DNA from: Russula earlei
Lineage: Eukaryota > Basidiomycota > Agaricomycetes > Russulales > Russulaceae
Direction: 5' to 3'
Length of the DNA stretch: 52,010 bases
NCBI GenBank assembly: GCA_025769875.1
Contig: JAGFNK010000372.1
Coordinates: forward strand, 1-52,010
The translations under genes were made by a program, and so were the position numbers. The notes under the pieces were generated by a model, which saw only the letters and a list, made by a program, of their open reading frames with translations, made no database searches and had not been told where the DNA came from. Below, piece after piece: positions 45,581 through 52,010 of the stretch (the first letter of the stretch is position 1; each line of letters starts with the position of its first letter).

Positions 45581-47331
45581 AAATCCATAGGAGCAGAATG
45601 GGGACGTGGAATGTTAGCGGCGAGACTTTCTCGCCAAGTTACAAGGGAAGCAATAGGAACTGGGTCGGTGTCTTTCTGTTCAGGTTGTTCTTCCTGAATG
45701 GTAGCTGAACGGACTGCAGTCTGTGAGGATTGTCCGGGGCGACGAGCACGGGCAGCGGCTTTCTTAGACCTGCATTCTTTGGCCATATGGTTGGGTTTGC
45801 CGCAATAGTAGCACAGTTTCAATTCTGTGCGTCGTTGTTTCTCAGCTTTCGTGAGCGTGTTACGTGGGGCATTATTGTTCCAGCGTTGTTCACCTGGTTC
45901 CCCTTGATAGAGATTGATCTCTACTGGAGTATCTGGGTCATTAGTACCTAGACCTCTTGTTCGTACTGGCGGTTTTCCTGTACGGAATGATGGTGACATC
46001 CACATGTGATATACTTGATCGAATTCGCGTGCCTTCTTGACCAGTGCTGCCAAGGTGGTAGGCGCAGGCGTTATACCCAATATCTTGGTGTGAATCCCTT
46101 GATTCAGGTTACGGCGGAAAGCAAACATCTTAGTGTTCTCATCTGCTTGGGAACGGGTCGCATGATGGGACCACTTTTGGTACCATTCATTGAATGGGGT
46201 GTTGCCTTGTCGCAGGGAGTGCATTAAGGCATTTGATTCTAATTGCGCGTCTGCTGGAATGAAGTGATCGGCAAAGGCTGTCTTAAAGTCTTGCCAAGTG
46301 CCATAGTTGATTGGTTGTAAGGCCTGAGCCTTTGTCGTTAGTTCTCGGGCCCATGTCCCTGCTGGGGTACCTATCTTGAAGTGAGTAAGGGCCGCTGCGA
46401 CTCTTTTCCCTTCATCTGGAAACGAGTCCAGGTTGATGTAGTAGTAGTTGTCCAAGGCAGCCCAGAATGTCTCCGCATTCTCCGCTTTGCCATCAAAGGC
46501 TTCTGGGGCAGTCCCAATGATACGATTCTGTTGTACCTGGGCAGGAGCTGGTGCCGCCATCGGAGCGGGTTGTACGGGAGGTGGTGGCGGTACTGGAGCT
46601 GGTGGTGCAGGGGGTACGGGTGGTGCTGCTTGTGCAGGTGCTGCCGGTGGTGGTGCTGGTGGAGCTGGTGTTGTTCGAACTCTGATTGAACGAACAGGAG
46701 TTTGTGTCGTTCGTGTAGGAGATGGAGGTGGTGGCGGGGGCGCCGCTACTGTGCGTTGTCCTACTGTTACGGGAGTGGGAAGATGGCTTGGTTCGGGGGA
46801 GTCAAATCCTCCTGGTACTCTAGAGGGGCCTGGTGTTGGAGTGTTCCCTCGCGCTGGGGTGAGGGCTCTGGTAACTTGTGATAGAACCCTTGATGCAGTT
46901 TCTACTGTGGCTTCAAGGGTGCGGGTGACTTCTGCTTGCTCAGCCTCTTCCTGAGCGGTCGAGAAATCGACTGGCTTGTGGTTTCGGTATGTGAATAGTT
47001 CGAGATTCCTACTCCAGTGAACTGTTCGACCTTGGAATGACGCAGTTCCAGTGAGGAGGTCAAAATTGCGAAGAAAGGCGATTTCTGGGATGAGGGTTCG
47101 AAGGGTTTCTGGAGTGAGTTCAACGTCCTCTTCGTCCCAGTCTTTCCTTGCGTCTAGGGTCCAAGGGTCGTAGAGGGTATCGTATTGGGTGACTGCTCGG
47201 TCTCTGCAGTAGCCACTATAGTATTCTCCAGTGATGTTATAGTCGACGTTTCGGAAGAGGACAGGAATTTGTAGTTGTTCACTTTCTGTAAGGGGTCTTC
47301 GGGAAACCTCTTCTTCCGGACTTTGGCTCAT
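45577..47331 (-). CDS. Gypsy-1 Gag
   Basis: 584 aa, uninterrupted. The middle (about residues 280-420) is a Retrotrans_gag capsid domain (EAFDGKAENAETFWAALDNY, FADHFIPADAQLES). One zinc knuckle CYYCGKPNHMAKEC lies at 507-520. A Pro/Thr/Ala-rich linker (about 165-275) separates these from an N-terminal region with SFQGRTVHWSRNLE, vaguely like modules in the leader ORFs. The stop TGA at 45577-45579 is preceded by T5 (GGATTTTTGATAG); pol starts in the -1 frame across it. Start ATG 47331 is the first in frame. Gag packages element RNA into virus-like particles in the cytoplasm. Confidence 0.9.
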   Translation of the reverse strand: MSQSPEEEVSRRPLTESEQLQIPVLFRNVDYNITGEYYSGYCRDRAVTQYDTLYDPWTLDARKDWDEEDVELTPETLRTLIPEIAFLRNFDLLTGTASFQGRTVHWSRNLELFTYRNHKPVDFSTAQEEAEQAEVTRTLEATVETASRVLSQVTRALTPARGNTPTPGPSRVPGGFDSPEPSHLPTPVTVGQRTVAAPPPPPPSPTRTTQTPVRSIRVRTTPAPPAPPPAAPAQAAPPVPPAPPAPVPPPPPVQPAPMAAPAPAQVQQNRIIGTAPEAFDGKAENAETFWAALDNYYYINLDSFPDEGKRVAAALTHFKIGTPAGTWARELTTKAQALQPINYGTWQDFKTAFADHFIPADAQLESNALMHSLRQGNTPFNEWYQKWSHHATRSQADENTKMFAFRRNLNQGIHTKILGITPAPTTLAALVKKAREFDQVYHMWMSPSFRTGKPPVRTRGLGTNDPDTPVEINLYQGEPGEQRWNNNAPRNTLTKAEKQRRTELKLCYYCGKPNHMAKECRSKKAAARARRPGQSSQTAVRSATIQEEQPEQKDTDPVPIASLVTWRESLAANIPRPHSAPMDF

Positions 47332-47340
47332 TCACTAACG

Positions 47341-47720
47341 ATGCCAACCTTGGTGCCACGGACAATACGGGTCCTTACAGAAGTAGGGGTGTTCTAGAGA
47401 GTGGCGGTGTTCTTCTGGCGTTCGATAATAGATGCGCCCAATGAAGCGTATGGGTTTGTAAAGGTTCTCCCCCTTTACAACTTCTGCGTATGTTGCTGGC
47501 CGAATGATGGGCTATGGGTCCCAAGACTTGTGCCAGACGCGGGTGTAGTGCCAGTCTTTGTGCCAGTAGCAGTAAGGATCTTTGCAATAGAACGGGAATT
47601 GAAACAGATATTGATCTCCTTTTGTGAGGTGAAAGATGCGTCTTCTGTGATCGTGTGGTTTGTAAAGGCCTTCTCCCTTTACTACTTCTGCGTAGGTGGC
47701 TACTGGGATTCTATAGAGGG
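47341..47720 (-). other. tandem Cys-Cys-His-His modules in Gypsy-1 leader
   Basis: Two similar blocks of about 205 nt just before gag. Each encodes TYAEVVKG.G.LYKPH, then a RRIF or GRIYYRT segment, then YCKDPYCYWHKDWH (47548-47586) or FCKDPYCPWHQGWH (47341-47379). The spacing C-x4-C-x2-H-x3-H would suit metal binding but is not a family I know. One frame covers block 1 down to a stop at about 47513; block 2 reads in the neighbouring phase. Both are probably the C-terminal end of the leader ORF above, after a one-base shift at 47716. Confidence 0.55.
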
Positions 47721-48201
47721 ACGGTGGTCCAGTGTGTTGCGTCCCAGGGGTATGTGACGGCGTAGGCTGGTAGTAATATGGGGATGCCCCTTCGTTGGCT
47801 TTGGAGGTTCTGGGTGATGCGAAAATATTCTTCCGTGACGCCAGAGTATGTTATTGCTACTCGACCTTTCCAGAGGAAACCTTCGAAGTCTAAGGGATGT
47901 GGGGCAAATTGATTGATTTCTTCTATTGGATGGTCTATGCGCACGAATGCTTGAGTTCTCGCGTGCCACAGTTCTTTGCAATGATTCTTGAAATCTAATA
48001 GTTCCCTACGAGTTCTATGAGGTAGTACTGATCCTAAGTATGCTAGCTCGGGGAAGTAGCACCGTAAGCCAACTATAGAACCTGGAGGCGACTGGCTACT
48101 ACTTGAATGCTCTACTAAAGGAGTAGCGAAAGGGGTCAACTGTCGATCAGTATACGGAAGTGGGATTGGGATAACTGGGGGAGTTAATGGTAAAGGGCGC
48201 T
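47711..48201 (-). pseudogene. Gypsy-1 leader ORF, part D
   Basis: Open frame reading RPLPLTPPVIPIPLPYTDRQ..., then YFPELAYLGSVLPHRTRREL, EEINQFAPHPLDFEGFLWKG and VAITYSGVTEEYFRIT. The frame abuts part C with a one-step shift at 48202 and stops at 47711 just before the Cys/His modules, which continue in another frame. No family recognised. The FLWKGRV..TYS segment resembles FLDGRVYYSYAYL of leader ORF A and SFQGRTVHWS of gag, hinting at related modules. Confidence 0.5.
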
Positions 48202-49185
48202 CTACTCTTGAAACTGCAGAAGCAGAGCGGCGGCCTCTTCGTCTGTGAGAGGGCGCCAGAGTGGTTGATGCGGGAGGTGTCTATCTCCCGGGGTCCACAG
48301 GGTTATTCCTGGTGGCGTGGGGGGTGTGTCGGGTCGGAAGCCGCAGTTGCACACTTCTCTGAGGCAGAGACAGACGCCGGGACGAGTTGGTGTAGGGGAC
48401 CAATGGGTGCGGATGCTGCTAGTCGGGGTTCGTCTTACTACAGGGGTGAGAGGTCGGCTGATGGTGGAAAGTTCTTCGGGGACAGGGGGGCCAGTATAAA
48501 CTGCTGGCGGCGGAGAATAGAGTCCTGCGGGGTCTACAAGGTTCTGAGGGGCGTCCACGATGCTGTGGGTCCAGGTAGTCTCTCTCCAATTGTAAATGTA
48601 CCTTCTGCCTTCCACGTAAGCCAATTGGAGGGTTGCGGGTCCTCCCTGGGTAGATCTGTTAAGGCGGAGGTAATTAAACTGCACCGAGATGTGTTCGTGC
48701 GTGAGGGTGAAAAGGGACAGGTAGTATGAGGCTTGGCCCTCCAGTAGTTCTTGGACGAGAGCGTAATGCTGAGGCAGGATAACTTCAGTCCACAACTTCT
48801 CGTCGCTGTCAGTGAGGGTGAGGATGCCAGTTGGCTCTCCGTCGAAGTTTCTAGAGTTGGAGAGGTACCAAAACAAGAGTTGGCGGCGAGCGGGTTCAAC
48901 GAGGTGACTAAGGGTGTCGATGAACAAGTCGTATTGTATTTGATTGAGGACTTGTCCGAATGGGAGGAAGGCCTACTAAGTCTCGGAGGACGTAGGCGTT
49001 GTGAGACCAGATTTCAATTTGTTGTCGGTCGTAGACGTTGACAATTGAGACTGGGGGAAAGTAAATGTCCCGAAGGATGGGAAGGTGGTTAACAATGAGT
49101 CCGTGCTGCTGGAGGACTGCGTCGTCCTCTGAGTCGTACTCAGAGTTGGTGCTCGGGTTGGGGGAAACTGTGAATCGCGGAGGCA
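48202..49185 (-). pseudogene. Gypsy-1 leader ORF, parts B and C
   Basis: Part B (49195-48908) reads PPRFTVSPNPSTNSEYDSED and IVNVYDRQQIEIWSHNAYVL; part C (48927-48202) continues after a frameshift with FIDTLSHLVEPARRQLLFWY, IYNWRETTWTHSIVDAP, a Cys cluster CLCLREVCNC and WRPLTDEEAAALLLQFQ. If a 53-nt intron at 49186-49238 is removed, an ATG is formed (A49239 joined to T49185 G49184) that starts part B in frame. No known domain. A stop separates it from ORF A. Confidence 0.5.
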
Positions 49186-49238
49186 CTGCAGACAAAGCTT
49201 TGATTTCTTTAGTCTAGTGTTACAAGGGTAGTTCTTAC
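49186..49238 (-). other. putative intron in Gypsy-1 leader that creates a start codon
   Basis: GTAAGAAC...GACTAAAG...CTGCAG on the minus strand, 53 nt, typical for the introns of the host genes here. The donor overlaps a 7 bp hairpin (AGTTCTT...AAGAACT). Removal gives GAAATGCCTCCG, that is a new ATG in frame with leader part B. Confidence 0.5.
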
Positions 49239-49254
49239 TTTCAAGAACTATGCA

Positions 49255-50154
49255 CTAGGTAGCGATATTGATAACACTTGGGCGAAGAGGGTCCAAAGTA
49301 AGCAGAGGATTCAGAGGGAGACGGGGGAGGAAACAGAAGCGAGACAAGGCAGGGTAGACACGGAGGTTGTCTAGGGAGTTCGAGAAACTATTCTCGAATG
49401 ATATATATCCTCCCTCGGCTATCTTTAGGTAAGCGTATGAGTAATAAACTCTGCCGTCGAGAAAGTCGTGGATGGAAGTAAGGATAAAAGATCCTTGGTA
49501 GGCAAATCGATAAATGGGGGGCAGTGTCTCCAGATGACGATATATGGATGAGTTAAACAAGTAGTGGAGGCGACCGAAGGGGAAGTCTATGTCCGGAGGG
49601 TGTATCCCCACGGAACTACACACCTCGAAGCTAGCCAAGCTAAACTGTTTGACGAGATCGCGGTTGGTAGGCAGTACCGCAAAAGTGTGGGCGGTTTTGG
49701 CTCGAAAGGGGGAAACAAAGATGTCGGTGGATGGTCGCTGGAGCAAGTGGCCTATAGTAGGGATGGTGGAAAGGGCGTCGCGTCGTGCTGCTTCCTCCAA
49801 AGGGCGCCAGTGTTCTACTTCGTTATGCCGGACACGATAGACTTGAAACTGGTGGGGGTGGAAGGCGTACTCCGCGCAGTCCGGAGGATTAAAGAAACCC
49901 TGTGGGATCGGAGGAATGTTTTCTTGATTATCAAGAGGGTTGTCCTCTTCGTAAGTCCCTGGAAGGGGAAGAGTTGCAACAGGGGGAAGTCCGGGTGGCG
50001 GAGATAGGGTTGAGACAAGTGGAAGAGATTGGGGAAGTGATAGTAGTTGGATGTCGGGAGTGTGGGGCTCCAAGGAACTAAGGGTCGGAATGTCGTTGGA
50101 CACTTGATGAGTCGACTGGTCAGCACGGGTGGTAAGAGACTGTCCAGATGTCAA
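49255..50154 (-). CDS. Gypsy-1 leader ORF A, unknown protein without ATG
   Basis: A 299-codon open frame that begins at the inner edge of the right LTR, crosses the primer site and ends at TAG 49255. It contains no methionine codon at all, so translation would need an upstream spliced exon or a non-AUG start. Features: Pro-rich N-terminal third, FHPHQFQVYRVRHNEVEHWR, then a hydrophobic aromatic part (PPIYRFAYQGSFILTSIHDF, GRVYYSYAYLKIAE). No family recognised. It is the longest intact frame in the leader. Confidence 0.5.
   Translation of the reverse strand: MTSGQSLTTRADQSTHQVSNDIPTLSSLEPHTPDIQLLSLPQSLPLVSTLSPPPGLPPVATLPLPGTYEEDNPLDNQENIPPIPQGFFNPPDCAEYAFHPHQFQVYRVRHNEVEHWRPLEEAARRDALSTIPTIGHLLQRPSTDIFVSPFRAKTAHTFAVLPTNRDLVKQFSLASFEVCSSVGIHPPDIDFPFGRLHYLFNSSIYRHLETLPPIYRFAYQGSFILTSIHDFLDGRVYYSYAYLKIAEGGYISFENSFSNSLDNLRVYPALSRFCFLPRLPLNPLLTLDPLRPSVINIAT
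50137..50146 (-). other. Gypsy-1 self-primer binding site
   Basis: Two bases inside the right (5') LTR the minus strand reads TGGACAGTCT. This is a perfect 10-nt complement of AGACTGTCCA in the LTR (50390-50381), whose first A is 35 nt after the TATA box start, i.e. at the predicted RNA 5' end. The sequence is not an obvious tRNA 3' end complement. Confidence 0.65.
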
Positions 50155-51109
50155 GACTCACTGTTGAACTATCCAGTTCAAGAGCGAGGGATAAGCTCGA
50201 AGACGAGTCGATAGACGTCCAAGACCGCGTGGGCAAGGAGTAGAACCCAGAGGAGCAACAAATACCAGAGAGGTATTGTTACTGTGAGAGTAGAACAATC
50301 ACGCAGGGAAGAGGCCAGGATAGTCACAAGGGGATGGTCCTTAAAGGAGTATCCCAGGAATGGAGAGTGCCGTAAACAAATGGACAGTCTGAGGACTGTC
50401 CGCTACTTTATTGAGCGCTTATATACTACAAGAGAGCTGCTAAATAGGGAACAAGTCATAACCTTGTTATCAAGCACAATAGAGTGATGAGTAAGAAGTC
50501 GGAGGACGCTTACTGAGCATGCTCAGTCATGCTCAGTAAGCTGCTGAGTAAGAAGCTTCTCTTGATGAGTAAGAGCTTCCATTGTCCACGTGTTCACTGC
50601 TTTAGTACACGTGCAAGCACCTGATTCATTTCCTGTTAGTTAGTTTAGGGCCGGTCATTTGAGGACTTGTAGTTTGGTTATGGAATAGTGTTATCTTATA
50701 AGGCCCTTATATAGTTCTATTAGGGTCCTTAGAGTCGACCCTAATACTTCTATTAAGGTCCTTAGTGTTGCCTTATAGTTCGTTCTATAGTTATTAGAGT
50801 TGGTCTAATAACGCGTTGTAGGGCCTTTGATACTAGGTTAGTACCTATTGTAGAGTTCCTAGGGTCGTTCCAAAGGGTCCTTAGGAAGGCTCTAATACTG
50901 TCCTTAGTTGCTAGAAGGGTTGCCTTTAAGTGGGGCTTGCTGTATGTCGATTGTGCCGAGAATCGCTCGCGCAACAATGCGCGCGCGATATTGTGGACAC
51001 CTCTACTCACCCCTTTTGCTCGTGTGAACAGGGTGGCATCATAGAGGCTGGGTTTCCTCCTATAAGGAAGGGTCCTTCAAGGGCCCTCTCCGGGGAATGG
51101 TTCATGACA
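50149..51109 (-). repeat. Gypsy-1 5' LTR (LTR-A)
   Basis: 961 bp. In element sense: TGTCATGAACC ..., palindrome cluster, TATATAAG (50425-50418), hairpin GGACAGTC-CTCA-GACTGTCC (50401-50382), then AGTCTTGACA. Confidence 0.95.
50381..50425 (-). promoter_or_regulatory. Gypsy-1 core promoter and predicted start site
   Basis: TATATAAG begins at 50425 on the minus strand; the predicted start AGACTGTCCA begins at 50390, 35 nt downstream. An 8 bp stem GGACAGTC/GACTGTCC covers this point. All LTR-A copies that include this region keep the pair; small changes in the arms occur (for example in the copy at about 33408). Confidence 0.65.
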
Positions 51110-51147
51110 ACACCACTGTATGGCAACAACAAAGAGACCCTCGACAA

Positions 51148-51398
51148 TGTTGGAGTTGCAGCCACAGCACGACAACAACACCAGCTCGGAAGTCCCAGCT
51201 CCAGGTTCACACATATGCACATTTCGATAACGTGGTTTTCCTTTCATGCCACTCTACCTTTGCCTTATTCAAGTATATAATGTACTATACCATCTTTCTC
51301 GCACCTCAGTCTTGATTCATACAGACTGAGGTCAGTTACACTTTCTATCTAGCTATATCCAGTACTAACACCAGTCCTAGTGCAATCTTATTGCTACA
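51148..51398 (+). mobile_element. solo copia-type LTR, target duplication GACAA
   Basis: TGTTGGAGTTGCAGCC...TTGCTACA, 251 bp, with GACAA at 51143-51147 and 51399-51403. TATATAA at 51274-51280, predicted start CAGT with A at 51308, hairpin unit X 51308-51330, then a GTCAGT...TACTAACACCAG segment (51331-51374, 44 nt) that looks like an intron with a consensus branch site. Unlike the other three copia-type LTRs it has no second, segment-free copy. Confidence 0.88.
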
Positions 51399-51918
51399 GA
51401 CAAGATTCACGTGTGTGATGGCCGAGGGCTCCTCTTTCCTGACACATTCACCAAAAATCCTCTTCTCCTGTTTCCACCCGCTGTCTGAGGATTGTTCATG
51501 CTCTTCAACCACAACTATACCATACGTCCTTGACCTTTCAACACCATTTCCAATCATCATGTAGTACATTACAAACAAACTTAACGAGCTGCCGCCTTGA
51601 CCAATCCCGATGATATCCCTTTGGAGGATCCTCACCGTGTAAAGATGCTCACCGATCAGAATGAGAGGACTTTCCAGACTGCGCGGCTCATCAACTGCTC
51701 TTGGTTCAGAATTGCGATCTTTTCCAATTAACTTAGCCGCATTCTCGGCCTCATTCTCTGAGGTAACAACTAGACCTGGAATCCCTTTGGTGTCCGTGAT
51801 TCCTTCTGCCATTCCATCCCAATATGACTGTAGCAAGCCAAGATGGCGGGCGCTGAGTTCGTGCAACAGGTCAGGTGGAAACAGAACAAAGAGATCGAGC
51901 GAGAAGCCTGAAACTTGA
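51399..51918 (-). pseudogene. unrecognised host gene fragment truncated by solo LTR
   Basis: The minus strand carries a long open frame (to 51866, and a related frame up to 51918) reading LHELSARHLGLLQSYWDGMA, PGLVVTSENEAENAAKLIGK, SPLILIGEHLYTVRILQRDI and GQGGSSLSLFVMYYMMIGNG. It runs into the solo LTR, where the frame ends 18 codons later (51345). It looks like real protein, possibly of a fungus-specific family I cannot name. Bases 51919-52010 show no continuation I can place; an intron is possible. Confidence 0.45.
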
Positions 51919-52010
51919 AGTGCTCGGGATCACACTGATTTCGTGGGAGATATGTAGATTGTAGTTCTGTTCTTTCAAGTCTGAGGACAACTAGTTTACA
52001 TACATGTGAG

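Larger units (their letters stand above)
40881..51109 (-). mobile_element. Gypsy-1: 10.2 kb chromodomain Ty3/gypsy element with long leader
   Basis: Two 961 bp LTRs (about 98 percent alike by eye) bound, in minus-strand order, a 2.8 kb leader with extra ORFs (47341-50148), gag (45577-47331), then pol: protease, reverse transcriptase, RNase H, H2C2 integrase finger, integrase core and chromodomain (41854-45580). This is a chromovirus layout, enlarged by the leader. Gag is open; pol carries four one-base frameshifts and the leader at least three. No 5 bp target duplication: left flank GAGGT, right flank ACACC. Confidence 0.93.

Noticed and set aside
46381..46954. Gly- and Trp/Cys-rich plus-strand frames opposite gag
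   Set aside because: Antisense shadow of the Pro/Ala/Thr-rich linker of Gag.
49564..50007. 147-codon plus-strand frame opposite leader ORF A
   Set aside because: Antisense of a Pro- and aromatic-rich frame; no domain, and the element's coding strand is minus.

Overview
The window is nuclear DNA of a filamentous basidiomycete. The genes carry many 50-80 nt GT-AG introns, the proteins are most like Agaricomycete families, a DUF6535-type fragment is present, and more than half of the sequence is nested LTR retrotransposons. A Rhizoctonia/Ceratobasidium-like genome is my guess, not proven. No tRNA, rRNA or CRISPR was seen.

Left part (about 1.8-14.6 kb) is a compact host gene block: a DUF6535 fragment; calcineurin A (CNA1, minus, 10 exons); exosome subunit RRP43 (minus, 5 exons) sharing a 149 bp divergent promoter with a bZIP transcription factor (plus, 3 exons); the SIN3 co-repressor (minus, 10 exons, tail to tail with the bZIP gene); and an omega-like glutathione transferase (minus, 4 exons). 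The exon models were built by hand; the reading frame closes in each. One more intact host gene, acireductone dioxygenase (ADI1, 4 exons), sits alone at 38.2-39.0 kb inside the repeat region.

Right part (about 15.4-51.4 kb) is a retrotransposon nest. Copia-1 (15424-20229, target duplication ACCAC) and Copia-2 (22866-27976, CAGAA) are complete in structure but have broken ORFs. Copia-2 lies inside the protease domain of an older Ty3/gypsy element, which is also cut by an LTR carrying its own nested solo LTR. Seven copies of one gypsy LTR family (LTR-A, about 961 bp) are scattered through the window. Two of them bound a 10.2 kb chromodomain gypsy element (40881-51109, minus). A 1.2 kb hAT-like element with an 8 bp target duplication sits in another LTR. 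Four solo LTRs have recognisable target duplications.

The most unusual signals: (1) three different copia-type LTRs contain a short sequence twice, first interrupted by a 51-53 nt GT-AG segment and then again with exactly that segment removed, as if the LTR stored both the unspliced and the spliced 5' end of its own RNA; (2) the large gypsy element has a 2.8 kb leader before gag with extra ORFs, including a tandem Cys-Cys-His-His module and an intron whose removal creates an AUG; (3) the same element has no evident tRNA primer site but a 10-nt perfect complement between its predicted RNA 5' end and the base of the leader, which fits Tf1-type self-priming; (4) all LTR families with a recognisable promoter show a TATA-like box followed by a hairpin at or near the predicted start site.
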